From NCBI GenBank assembly GCA_913776825.1, contig CAJYPV010000015.1, positions 1 through 64,000 of the forward strand: a stretch of 64,000 nucleotides of DNA, given 5' to 3'. The notes beneath the pieces are model-generated. The model did no database searches and had not been told where the DNA came from. It saw only the letters and a list, made by a program, of their open reading frames with translations. The position numbers were made by a program, and so were the translations under genes. Source of the stretch: Burkholderiaceae bacterium. Its GTDB lineage: Bacteria > Pseudomonadota > Gammaproteobacteria > Burkholderiales > Burkholderiaceae_C. Shown here piece by piece: positions 33,538 to 42,063 of this stretch. The number at the start of each line of letters is the position of its first letter. Position 1 is the stretch's first letter.

Positions 33538-34464
33538 ATGTACATTCGTTTCATGGATTTTCATGGCATCGATCTCAACCTCCTCGTCGCCTTCGACGCC
33601 CTGATGAAGGAGCGCAACGTGACCCGCGCCGCCACCCAGGTCGGCGTCAGCCAGCCGGCGATGAGCGCGGCCCTGTCGCGATTGCGCACGCTGCTCGGCG
33701 ATCCGCTCTTTCTGCGCAGTGCGCAAGGCCTGTTGCCCACCCCGCGGGCGCGAGACCTGGCTGAACCGCTCTCCCAGGCACTCGCCCAGATCGAAGCGAC
33801 CCTGGTCAGCCCGCCCACCTTCGCACCCGCGACGGCCTCGTTGACGCTCAAGCTCGGCCTGTCGGATTACCCGGCCTTCGTGCTGCTGCCGTCGCTGATG
33901 CTGGCGCTGGCGGAGCAGGCGGCGGGCGTGTCGCTGAGCGTGCGCGCCTTTAACGGCCGGGACGAAGCCGTCGACCTGCTGGATGCGGGGGAAATCGACG
34001 CCGCCGTCGGCGTGCCGCCCACCCATGCGGATGGCCGACTGCTCACGCGGCCGGTGCTGCGGGACGAGTTCGTCACCATCGTCGCCAGCGACCATCCGGT
34101 CGCCCGACGCGGCATGACGATGAAGGCCTTTCTGTCCTTGCCCCATGTGCTGGTGTCGCCCGAGGGCGAGCGCCACGGTCTGGTCGATCAGGCGCTGGCG
34201 CAGCAGGGCAAACAGCGGCAACTGGCGTTGACGCTGCCGCAGATGTTCGCGGTGCCCGCCGTCGTGGCGCGCAGCCGCATGACGGCCACGGTGATGAAGC
34301 GCGTGGCGCTGCACTCGCCGGCCAGCCGCCGGATCGTGCTGTTCCCGCCGCCCGTCGCCTTGCCGGAGATCGTGTTCGACCTGATCTGGCATCGACGCAG
34401 CGACGCCAGCCCCGCGCAACAGTGGTTCAGGTCCTTGATCGAATCAAGCGCCGCAGCGCTTTGA
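33538..34464 (+). CDS. LysR-family transcriptional regulator
   Basis: A 308-residue regulator. The winged helix-turn-helix is FMDFHGIDLNLLVAFDALMKERNVTRAATQVGVSQPAMSAALSRLR in outline (key motifs DLNLL, RAATQVGVSQPAMS, GDPLFLRS). A periplasmic-binding-like effector domain follows. Start is either 33538 or the ATG five codons later; neither has a strong ribosome binding site. Divergent from the SnoaL-MDR-SDR operon, it is its probable activator. Its TGA stop lies inside the first unit of an 8-bp tandem repeat. Confidence 0.85.
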   Translation: MYIRFMDFHGIDLNLLVAFDALMKERNVTRAATQVGVSQPAMSAALSRLRTLLGDPLFLRSAQGLLPTPRARDLAEPLSQALAQIEATLVSPPTFAPATASLTLKLGLSDYPAFVLLPSLMLALAEQAAGVSLSVRAFNGRDEAVDLLDAGEIDAAVGVPPTHADGRLLTRPVLRDEFVTIVASDHPVARRGMTMKAFLSLPHVLVSPEGERHGLVDQALAQQGKQRQLALTLPQMFAVPAVVARSRMTATVMKRVALHSPASRRIVLFPPPVALPEIVFDLIWHRRSDASPAQQWFRSLIESSAAAL

Positions 34465-34500
34465 TGCGTTGATGCGTTGATGCGTTGATGCGTTGATGCG
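34461..34500. repeat. Tandem repeat, five copies of TTGATGCG
   Basis: Five exact 8-bp units start at the LysR stop codon and fill the gap toward the convergent hemerythrin gene. Because the unit is not a multiple of three and touches the stop codon, length changes would not alter the LysR protein, but they could affect transcript 3' ends. Confidence 0.9.
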
Positions 34501-34537
34501 TTGAGCGCGCCGCATCCTGCCGCTCGCTCGCGCTCCA

Positions 34538-35062
34538 TCACATCCGCCGTCGCGCGGCCATCTCCTGCCCCATCGCCGCTTCCTCCGCCGCGCCGAGCCC
34601 CTGCGCGGCCATGGGAAAGGCGATGGCCTCTTCCCGCTCCAGGTGCGCCGCGTAATGCGCCACATAGCGCTCGGCCAGCGACTGCGGCCACGGCACCCCC
34701 TCACCGTCTCGAATCGCGAGCAGGCTCAGGCGCAAGGCCGCCCAGTCCCGCGTCATCTCCCGATGATCCTGCTCCAGGCGATCCGCCAGCGCTCGGTGCG
34801 TGGCCTCATCGCTCAGGCGCAGTCGCGGCAGCACATGACGTTCTTCGTCTTCATGATGGGCGGGGCCGGCGATGTCGAAATAGCGCAGGATGTCCGCCGC
34901 CGCAACGCGGGCCTGATCGGTGAGGCCGTGCATCGCCAGATGGGTCTGCAATCGGGTCAGGAGATCCAGCGTGCGGCGCACCCGGTCATGACAGGCCGCC
35001 AGCATCGCCATCGGCGATTCAAAGCCCACGCCGGGGCCCGCATACAACTCGTCGAGTCTCAC
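34538..35062 (-). CDS. Hemerythrin-domain protein
   Basis: A 174-residue hemerythrin HHE-type protein that should bind a di-iron centre. Candidate ligands are His in MLAACHDRVRR, HHEDEERHVLPRL, EQDHREM and YAAHLEREEAIAFPMA. The family senses or buffers O2, NO or iron in the cytoplasm. The start is uncertain: I chose GTG at 35062 because AAGG lies 8 bases upstream and the family homology begins there; an ATG at 35137 adds 25 unremarkable residues. Confidence 0.75.
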   Translation of the reverse strand: MRLDELYAGPGVGFESPMAMLAACHDRVRRTLDLLTRLQTHLAMHGLTDQARVAAADILRYFDIAGPAHHEDEERHVLPRLRLSDEATHRALADRLEQDHREMTRDWAALRLSLLAIRDGEGVPWPQSLAERYVAHYAAHLEREEAIAFPMAAQGLGAAEEAAMGQEMAARRRM

Positions 35063-35215
35063 TGTCTTCGCCTTGATCCCATGAGCGCCGGTCCCGGCGG
35101 GGGCACGACAGGCGCCCGGTTCGCCGAAACGACCCATTCTAAAAACGAAGGCCGGCGTCTCTCGAAAGACCCCGGCCCCGTCGGTCGTTTCAATGGCATC
35201 GTGTCGACCCGACCG

Positions 35216-35240
35216 CGTCACGTCACGTCACGTCACGTCA
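35216..35240. repeat. Tandem repeat, five copies of CGTCA
   Basis: Five exact 5-bp units lie between the stop of the PHP-domain lipoprotein and the hemerythrin gene. It is one of four short tandem arrays in intergenic gaps of this window. Confidence 0.9.
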
Positions 35241-35262
35241 CGCCGACGCCATCGCCTTCCGT

Positions 35263-36918
35263 TCACTTCACCGTGACGAAGATCGGATTGGAATAGAACC
35301 ACAGGCTGCCGTAATTGCGGTCATTGATCTGGTCATGACGCGTGGCGTTGTCCGTGGTGCTGATGCGCTGATCCGCCAGCGGCTCGCCACCCGACGTCAG
35401 GCCCGCCACGTCCTCGGCGAGATTCGTCCCGCGCAGGCGGACATACTGGTTCCTGCTGGCGGTCAAGGTGGTGGTGACGCTGTAATAGCCGTCCGATTCC
35501 AGGGTCCAGTCCTGGCTGGTGAACCGCTTCAGCACGCGCGTGCTGGGATTGGTCGCGACGTCATACGCGGCGGTGCCGGGCGCCGCCTTGGCGCCGACAT
35601 CCCCGATGATCAGGTCGACGTGATGCACCTTCGGCACCATGTTGCCCAGGTTGCCGCTGTTGACGGGCCGCTGATAGTTGTTGACCGGCGGGCTCTTGAA
35701 CCGAATCTTGACGGTCACCGTCTGACCGGCGCCGGCGGTCAATTCCTGGCCCATGGTCGCCGTGCCCGCGCCTTGGCTCGCACTGAAGTCCAGCGCGCTG
35801 ATCAGATCGCCGAAGACGCCGAAGCTGCGGCCGGCCCGCAGGCTGTCCAGCAGACCCGCCACACCCACGCTGTCCTTGGGCAGCCAGACATGTTGCTTCG
35901 CATATTCACCGGGGTAGTAGCCACTGCTGTTGCCCGCGGCGTCGATCTCGAAATGCGAGTCGGAGTTGGCCACGTTCCAGATGCGGCGGCCTTCGCCCAG
36001 CAGCGCATCCCACACGCCACCCAGTTGCGCGACCACCAGATCCGTGCCGCCATAGGTGCGGTTGGGCTTGTTGGCATCGATGTAGGCCGAGGTGTAGCCG
36101 CCCCGGTCCGGCTCCATCTGATTGCCGACCATGCCTTCGATCGCGAAGACGATCTTCGGGGCCAGGTCATTCATGCGGCGGAAATCGGCAATCGTGTATT
36201 TGCCGGGATTGCGCGACGGATGATTGATCAGCGCATAGCTGGTGTCCGGATGGTTTTCCTTCAACCAGGCGATCGCCTTGAGCGCATCGGCGGCCGTGGC
36301 ATTGCTGCGCTGGCTGTACTTGGCTTTCCAGCGCGCCACATCCTCCGGCTTGAACAGCGATTCATCGCCGGTGGTGAAGACGTACTGAAATTCCTGCGCG
36401 GCGCGGGCCGAGCTGGTCAGGCCACCGCTGCCTTCGAAGATGCCGATGCCCATGTGGTCGTGGGTCGGCGCGTCCCATTCGAAGCCCGAGAAGATCAGCT
36501 TCTTGTCGTAAGTGCCCGCGCTTTGCAGGGCTTTGACGCGGGGCAGCTCGTAAGCGTCCATGCCGTAGGCAAAGGCGATGGGCGCCGGCAACAGATGGCC
36601 ATCGTGGTCGTACTTGGATGACCGCAGATGATTCGTCACCGCCATCCAATCCAGACCATGGCTGGTGAAGGCCTTGCCCAGCACGAAGTCCAGCGTCTGG
36701 GTGGTGCGGGAATCGTCCGATTGCACCGTGTGCACATGCAGATCGCCGGTCGTCCAGCGACCGGCTTCGGGCTGGCTGTCGGCGCTGCCGCTGCCACCGC
36801 CGCCGCAGGCCGCCAGCGTGGCCGCGCCCAACAGGCCGATCAGGCCACACACACCGCCCAGCGAGCGCAGGGAAGCCAGGCGTCCACCGCGGGACAGGGA
36901 AGGAATTCGGAGAGTCAT
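35263..36918 (-). CDS. PHP-domain lipoprotein (metal-dependent phosphoesterase-like)
   Basis: A 551-residue exported lipoprotein. The N-terminus has a signal with a lipobox ending LAAC (Cys38), followed by a Gly/Ser spacer. The PHP motif GDLHVHTVQSDDS is followed by HGLDWMAVTNH, FEWDAPTHDHMG, INHPSRNPGKY and ANSDSHFE, which give the His/Asp metal ligands of the polymerase-and-histidinol-phosphatase fold. The C-terminal ~200 residues are beta-rich. The likely location is the periplasmic face of a membrane, with hydrolase activity on an unknown substrate. ATG 36918 is chosen because it gives the lipoprotein signal. Confidence 0.8.
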   Translation of the reverse strand: MTLRIPSLSRGGRLASLRSLGGVCGLIGLLGAATLAACGGGGSGSADSQPEAGRWTTGDLHVHTVQSDDSRTTQTLDFVLGKAFTSHGLDWMAVTNHLRSSKYDHDGHLLPAPIAFAYGMDAYELPRVKALQSAGTYDKKLIFSGFEWDAPTHDHMGIGIFEGSGGLTSSARAAQEFQYVFTTGDESLFKPEDVARWKAKYSQRSNATAADALKAIAWLKENHPDTSYALINHPSRNPGKYTIADFRRMNDLAPKIVFAIEGMVGNQMEPDRGGYTSAYIDANKPNRTYGGTDLVVAQLGGVWDALLGEGRRIWNVANSDSHFEIDAAGNSSGYYPGEYAKQHVWLPKDSVGVAGLLDSLRAGRSFGVFGDLISALDFSASQGAGTATMGQELTAGAGQTVTVKIRFKSPPVNNYQRPVNSGNLGNMVPKVHHVDLIIGDVGAKAAPGTAAYDVATNPSTRVLKRFTSQDWTLESDGYYSVTTTLTASRNQYVRLRGTNLAEDVAGLTSGGEPLADQRISTTDNATRHDQINDRNYGSLWFYSNPIFVTVK

Positions 36919-37234
36919 CACGGAATCAACAGCAGCGCTCGCGCCGCCATGCAGAGGAGGAGCGCGGCAGTCTGCAAATCCGACATGACGAGGCCGTGAC
37001 CCCACGTCATCACTGTGCGAGCGTCGCGTCGATTCGATAAATATGACACCGCGGCATTGCTGCGCCATCGCCGCCATGGCGCGCATGGACGGGTTTTCGG
37101 CGAGTTTCCAACATGTGATGTCCAAGCCCGCCCGCTTCGTTCCGTGCAGTTTTCAGCGTTTCATTTATGCGTGTTACGCCATGCATTGATTGATAAATAT
37201 GAAATGCCTACAGTCGCCTCAACTGGAGATGGCG
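36919..37234. other. Divergent intergenic region
   Basis: A 316-base gap between the leftward lipoprotein and the rightward receiver gene. It becomes AT-rich near 37140-37210 (TTCATTTATGCG, TTGATTGATAAATATG), where the promoter for the signalling genes probably lies. An inverted repeat GCGCCAT...ATGGCGC is at about 37061-37082. No gene is supported. Confidence 0.4.
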
Positions 37235-37609
37235 ATGAAGAAGGTGCTGATCGTGGATGACCATGCCGACATTCGGCGGCTGGTGCGTCTGACCCTGGAA
37301 TTTGAAGAGGTCGAGGTGCGCGAGGCCGGCACCGGTCCCGAGGCCTTGCAGATCCTGGAGCAATGGCGGCCGGACGCGATGCTCACCGACATGATGATGC
37401 CGGGCATGGACGGCCTGACCCTGTGCCGCGCCGTCCGCGCGAATCCCCGGACGGCCCACATCCCGGTGCTCTTCCTGACCGCGCGGGGCCAGGCCCAGGA
37501 CCGCGAGGCCGGCCTGCAGGCGGGCGCCACCGCCTATCTCATCAAGCCGTTCAGCCCCTTGCAGTTGATCCAGGAACTGGACCGCGCCAGCGCAGGGGTC
37601 TCCGCATGA
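37235..37609 (+). CDS. Single-domain response regulator (receiver)
   Basis: A 124-residue CheY-like receiver. The acidic pocket is Asp8-Asp9, the phosphoacceptor Asp52 (AMLTDMMMPGMDG), Thr in FLTARG and Lys in LIKPFSP. There is no output domain, so it acts by protein contact. GGAG lies 6 bases before ATG 37235. Its stop overlaps the start of the HD-GYP gene, suggesting that the two act together, for example by controlling phosphodiesterase output. Confidence 0.9.
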   Translation: MKKVLIVDDHADIRRLVRLTLEFEEVEVREAGTGPEALQILEQWRPDAMLTDMMMPGMDGLTLCRAVRANPRTAHIPVLFLTARGQAQDREAGLQAGATAYLIKPFSPLQLIQELDRASAGVSA

Positions 37610-38361
37610 GCGAGGACGGCGCCCGTCCGGCGAGCAACTCCTATGACGTCGATGCGATCGCGCAGATGGAGCGCATCGTGCTGGACCTGCGCGTCATGTA
37701 CCGCGAGCGCAACGAAGCGCTGCGGGAAGTGACTCGGGCCCATCACGACGCCTTGCTGCGACTGTCCCGCGCCGCCGAATACCGCGATGACGACACCGGC
37801 GTGCACATCGTGCGCATCGGTTGCCTCTCCGAAGCGCTGGCGCTGTTTCTCGGTGAAGGGCCCACCTTCGCCCGCATGCTGCGCAGCGCCGCGCCGATGC
37901 ATGACGTCGGCAAGATCGGCATTCCGGACCATGTGCTCAAGAAGCCCGGCGCCCTCACGCCGGAAGAGCGGCTGGTGATGAACCGGCATCCGGAGATCGG
38001 CGCCGAGATCCTCGGCCGCTCCCGCATTCCGCTGTTCCAGCTGGCCGCCGAGGTGGCGCTGTGCCATCACGAACGCTGGGATGGCTCCGGCTATCCGCGC
38101 GGCCTCTCGGGCGAGTCGATCCCGCTGTCGGCCCGCATCGTCTCGGTGGTGGACTTTGTCGATGCCTTGACGATGAACCGTTGTTACCGCCCGGCGTTTG
38201 CACAGGCCGAGGCCCTGTCGATGCTGCAAGCGCAACGGGGCGTCGCGTTCGATCCGCGTCTGGTCGACACCTTTGTGGCGCATGCCGACGAGCTCTTCGC
38301 GCTGCGCGCCCGCATCGACGCCGAGCCGCCCGATTACGAGGAATTGGTGGCGAACGGCTGA
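37606..38361 (+). CDS. HD-GYP domain cyclic-di-GMP phosphodiesterase
   Basis: A 251-residue protein with a complete HD-GYP domain. Visible are the His-Asp pair at 99-100 (PMHDVGKIGIPD), HHE at 154-156 and GYP at 162-164 (HERWDGSGYPRGLSG). A coiled N-terminal stretch (VLDLRVMYRERNEALREVTRAHH) could link it to the receiver. The family hydrolyses cyclic di-GMP to GMP. It is translationally coupled to the receiver and followed by a binding protein and a sensor kinase, forming a probable signalling operon. Confidence 0.9.
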   Translation: MSEDGARPASNSYDVDAIAQMERIVLDLRVMYRERNEALREVTRAHHDALLRLSRAAEYRDDDTGVHIVRIGCLSEALALFLGEGPTFARMLRSAAPMHDVGKIGIPDHVLKKPGALTPEERLVMNRHPEIGAEILGRSRIPLFQLAAEVALCHHERWDGSGYPRGLSGESIPLSARIVSVVDFVDALTMNRCYRPAFAQAEALSMLQAQRGVAFDPRLVDTFVAHADELFALRARIDAEPPDYEELVANG

Positions 38362-38398
38362 CCGCCCTCGCCGATCCCGCCATCACCCCACACGCGCC

Positions 38399-39391
38399 AT
38401 GAACACCGCAATGTCCGCCTCATTCGCCCGCTTCCTGGCCTGCCGCTGGCGGCTGTCCGCGCCGGGGAGCGCCGCGCCGTCGCGCCGATTCAGCGTCGCG
38501 CTGAGCGTGCTGATCTGCGCCTTCGCGATCGCCCACACTGCGCCGCTGCAGGCGCAGTCGCAGGCGCCGACCACGTCGCAGTCGCATCCGTCGAGCGTGA
38601 ACAGCCACGGTGCGGCGTCGGCGGCCGCCTCGGGCACCACCGCTTCCGCCACGGCCACCGCCAGCGCGGGTGGCACGCTCGCAGCGATCAAGCGCAGCGG
38701 TGAACTGCGGGTCTGCATCTGGCCCGATTACTACGGCATCACCTTCCGCAATCCGCGCAATGGCCAGCTGGCCGGCATCGACATCGACCTCTCCGCCGCG
38801 CTGGCGAAGGACCTGGGCGCGCAACTTCACTATGTCGAGTCCTCGTTCGCCACGCTCTCGGACGATGTGGTGAACGGCCGCTGCGACATCGCCATGTTCG
38901 CCGTCGGCATCACGGCGCAGCGCCGCGAGCGACTGGCCTTCAGCGCGCCCTATCTGCAGAGCGACATCTATGCGGTGACCACCCGCTCCAACCGCGTGGT
39001 CAAGCGCTGGGAAGACATCGATCGTCCGGGCGTGGTCGTCGCGGTGCAAGCCGGCACCTTCATGGAGCCGGTCATGACCGAGCGGCTGAAGCAGGCCACG
39101 CTGCAGGTCGTCCGGCCGCCGGCCACGCGAGAAGCCGAACTGGAGGCCGGCCGGGTGGACGTGTTCATGACCGACTATCCCTACAGCCGCCGACTGCTGG
39201 ACAACGCCGACTGGATGCGGCTTGTCAGCCCGCCCACGCCGTTCCATGTGCTGCCTTACGGCTATGCGGTGCGGCCCGGCGATGCGGCCTGGCTGGCGCG
39301 GGTGAATGAGTTCGTCGCCGCCATCCAGCGCGACGGCCGCCTGAGCGCCGCCGCCAGCCGTCACGGCCTGTCGGCGATAGTGGTGCGTTGA
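38399..39391 (+). CDS. Periplasmic amino-acid-type solute-binding protein
   Basis: A 330-residue exported protein of SBP family 3. A signal sequence (FSVALSVLICAFAIAHTAPLQAQ) is followed by ~45 Ser/Thr/Ala-rich residues and the binding domain (LAAIKRSGELRVCIWPDYYGITFRNPRNGQLAGIDIDLSAALAKDLGA). No transporter genes are nearby; the next gene is a sensor kinase only 2 bases on. It more likely serves as a ligand-sensing partner of that kinase than in uptake. Confidence 0.8.
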   Translation: MNTAMSASFARFLACRWRLSAPGSAAPSRRFSVALSVLICAFAIAHTAPLQAQSQAPTTSQSHPSSVNSHGAASAAASGTTASATATASAGGTLAAIKRSGELRVCIWPDYYGITFRNPRNGQLAGIDIDLSAALAKDLGAQLHYVESSFATLSDDVVNGRCDIAMFAVGITAQRRERLAFSAPYLQSDIYAVTTRSNRVVKRWEDIDRPGVVVAVQAGTFMEPVMTERLKQATLQVVRPPATREAELEAGRVDVFMTDYPYSRRLLDNADWMRLVSPPTPFHVLPYGYAVRPGDAAWLARVNEFVAAIQRDGRLSAAASRHGLSAIVVR

Positions 39392-39393
39392 CC

Positions 39394-41889
39394 ATGCCGC
39401 TGCGCCTGCTCGTCTCCTCCCGCGCGGCGCGTTCCGTCGTGCTGGCGGGCGCCTTGCTGGCGCTGGCGGCGTTGGTCGGCGTGTTGCTCGTCACCTGGCA
39501 AGGCCGACGTGAAGCGCTGGAATCGAGCGCCGAGCGCAACCGCCTGCTCGCCCGCGTGCTGGAAGATCAGGCGACCCGCACCGTCGATTCCGCCGCACTG
39601 GCGCTCAGCAACCTGGCCGACAGCCTGCATGCGCAGCGCGTCGAGGATGCCAGCCGGCTGACCGCCCTGCTGCAGCAGACCACCGCCGCTCACCCCTACG
39701 TGCGCACCGTCGCCTTGATGGACGACCAGGGCCGGGTGCTGGCGAGTTCATCCCCGCGCGATGTGGGCCGCCGGGTCGGCCTGGATGGCTGGGGACCGCT
39801 GCCCTCCCCCGGCCGGCCCACGCTGATGCTGCTGCAGCCCGGACGAGGTCTGTCGGACGACGGCGCCGCCGCGCAGATGCGCGACCTGGCCTATCTGCCG
39901 CTGGTGCTGCGCTTGCCGTCCGGCTCGCGGCCCCAGCTGCTCACCGCGCTGATCAATCCGGATGCCTTCGCCAACTACCAGCAGGGCACGATCGAAGGCA
40001 ACGGTCATGCGGCGCTCTTCAGCTACGCGGGCCAGTTGCTGACCGCCACCAGCGGCATGTCGCTCAGCCCCGGCAGCTGGCACCGCGACCATCGCCTGTT
40101 CCGCACCGCCCTGCCGGCCCAGGACCATGGCGACTGGCGCGGCACCGGCTTCATGCAGGGTCAGCAGCTGGTGGCCTACCGGGTGTCGCGCAGCCGCCCG
40201 CTGGTGGTGCTGGTGGAGCAGTCCCAGGAGGAAGCGCTGGCCGGCTGGCGTGACAGCCTGTGGTGGGATCTGCTGGCGATCGTCGTGCTGGAAGGCCTGA
40301 TCCTCAGCGCCACCCTCATCACCCTGCGCAGCCTGCAGGCGCGCGCTCGCGCTCGCAGCAAGCTCGACGAAGCCCATCACCGCATCGCGGCGAGCGAACG
40401 GGAAATGGCGGTGGTGCTGCGCAGCGTGCAGGAGCTGATCTTCCGCACCGATGCGCAGGGCCGCCTGAGCTTCGTGAATGCACGCTGGAGCCTGATCACC
40501 TCCGCCGCGCCGGAGCAGGTGATGGGCCGCACCGTCGCCGAACTCACCGCCGAGCCCGACCGGGAGCGCGTGGCTGCGCTCTTCGCGCCAGGCGAGCGCA
40601 CCGGCATCCGCGCCACGGAGGCCAGCTTCCTCACGCCGAATGCCGAGCCCCGACGCTTCGCGGTGGCGGTGGTGCCGCTGTCCGTCGGCGAGCAGATCAC
40701 CGGCTATGCCGGCTCCGCGGTCGATGTCACCGAGCGCTTCGCGGCCGAAGCCCGGCTGCAGCATCAGCTCGATCTGGTCGCGCTGCTGCTGGAGCTCAGC
40801 CCGCAGCCGACCTCGATGGTGGACCGCGAAGGCCGCTATGTGCGGGTCAATCGGGCCTGGGAGCAATTCACCGGTCGCTCGCGTCAGGACGTGATCGGCC
40901 ATCCGGTCCAGCCGCCGATGCCCGAAGCGGACGACGAACCCGCCAGTTCCGACTGGGTGCCGCTGGCCGATGAGCTGCGCGGCCGCAGCCTGCTGCGCTA
41001 TGAAACCCAGCTGCGCGACCGCGACCGCGATTGCCGCGATGTGGTCGTCAGCAAGGTGGTGGTACCGGACGAGCACCGCCAGCGCGCGGGCGTGCTGTTC
41101 ACCTTGACCGACGTGTCCGAGTTCCGCCGCGCGGAACGGGCCATCCTGGAGGCCAAGGAAGCGGCCGAGGAAGCATCGCGGGTGAAGTCCGAATTCATCG
41201 CGAATGTCAGCCACGAATTGCGCACGCCACTGCAATCCATCATTGGGTATTCCGAGCTGGGCATGACCCGCGGCCAGGCGGTGGCGCCGAAGCTGCATGC
41301 GATGTTCGAGGCCATCCATGGTTCGGGCCAGCGCATGCTCACGTTGGTCAACGACCTGCTGGATGTGGCCAAGTTCGACAGCGCCGTCGGCACCTTCGAC
41401 ATGGAACGCTGCGACCTGCGGGCGCAGATCACCACCGTCGTGCGGGAGCTGGACCCGCTGCTGGGCGCCGGTCGGCTGCGGCTGGAACTGGACCAGTCGA
41501 TCGTGCCCCTGATCGTGCGCCTGGACCCGCTGCGCTTTCAGCAGGTGGTGCGCAACGTGCTGGCCAATGCGATCCGCTTCTCACCGCCCGGCAGCCTCAT
41601 CGATGTGCGCACGGGCGCGACCGCGCAGGGCGAGGCCCATGTGGCGGTCTTCGATCGGGGCCCCGGCATCCCCGCTGCCGAGCTGGAAAGCATCTTCGAA
41701 GCCTTCGTGCAATCGAGTGCGACGAAGGACGGCTCCGGCGGTACCGGGCTGGGCCTGGCGATCAGCCGCAAGATCATGACCATGCTCGGAGGCCGCATCC
41801 ATGCGGAGAACCGGCCCGGCGGCGGCGCGGTGTTCCATCTCCACCTGCCGCTGCGCCCCGCCGCCGAGACCGGCTTCGGCGCCCTCTGA
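39394..41889 (+). CDS. Membrane PAS-domain sensor histidine kinase
   Basis: An 831-residue kinase. It has a first membrane helix near residues 14-35, a periplasmic dCache-like sensor (~40-285) and a second helix (LLAIVVLEGLILSATLITL). Two PAS domains (~340-450 and ~465-585) precede the HisKA domain with His607 (NVSHELRTPLQSI) and an HATPase with DRGPGIP and [13 protein letters not shown] 39394 lies just past the previous stop. It may receive signals through the adjacent binding protein and phosphorylate the receivers in this cluster. Confidence 0.9.
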   Translation: MPLRLLVSSRAARSVVLAGALLALAALVGVLLVTWQGRREALESSAERNRLLARVLEDQATRTVDSAALALSNLADSLHAQRVEDASRLTALLQQTTAAHPYVRTVALMDDQGRVLASSSPRDVGRRVGLDGWGPLPSPGRPTLMLLQPGRGLSDDGAAAQMRDLAYLPLVLRLPSGSRPQLLTALINPDAFANYQQGTIEGNGHAALFSYAGQLLTATSGMSLSPGSWHRDHRLFRTALPAQDHGDWRGTGFMQGQQLVAYRVSRSRPLVVLVEQSQEEALAGWRDSLWWDLLAIVVLEGLILSATLITLRSLQARARARSKLDEAHHRIAASEREMAVVLRSVQELIFRTDAQGRLSFVNARWSLITSAAPEQVMGRTVAELTAEPDRERVAALFAPGERTGIRATEASFLTPNAEPRRFAVAVVPLSVGEQITGYAGSAVDVTERFAAEARLQHQLDLVALLLELSPQPTSMVDREGRYVRVNRAWEQFTGRSRQDVIGHPVQPPMPEADDEPASSDWVPLADELRGRSLLRYETQLRDRDRDCRDVVVSKVVVPDEHRQRAGVLFTLTDVSEFRRAERAILEAKEAAEEASRVKSEFIANVSHELRTPLQSIIGYSELGMTRGQAVAPKLHAMFEAIHGSGQRMLTLVNDLLDVAKFDSAVGTFDMERCDLRAQITTVVRELDPLLGAGRLRLELDQSIVPLIVRLDPLRFQQVVRNVLANAIRFSPPGSLIDVRTGATAQGEAHVAVFDRGPGIPAAELESIFEAFVQSSATKDGSGGTGLGLAISRKIMTMLGGRIHAENRPGGGAVFHLHLPLRPAAETGFGAL

Positions 41890-42063
41890 ACGGCCACCCA
41901 TGCGCCGCGCCCGCCACGCTCATCCCACGGTTGGCGGCGGCCATTTGTCGGAATCCTTCACGCCGCGCGGCAGGCCTCGTGAACGTGGCGGATGCGCGCG
42001 GCGGCCAGCTCGGGTAGGCTGGTTTCAGGGCCATGCGGCCCATGTGTTCCAGGGAGTCTGCTC

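Noticed and set aside
35335-36621. A 428-codon plus-strand frame opposite the PHP lipoprotein
   Set aside because: Composition is typical of an antisense shadow; the lipoprotein has a lipobox and a PHP motif.
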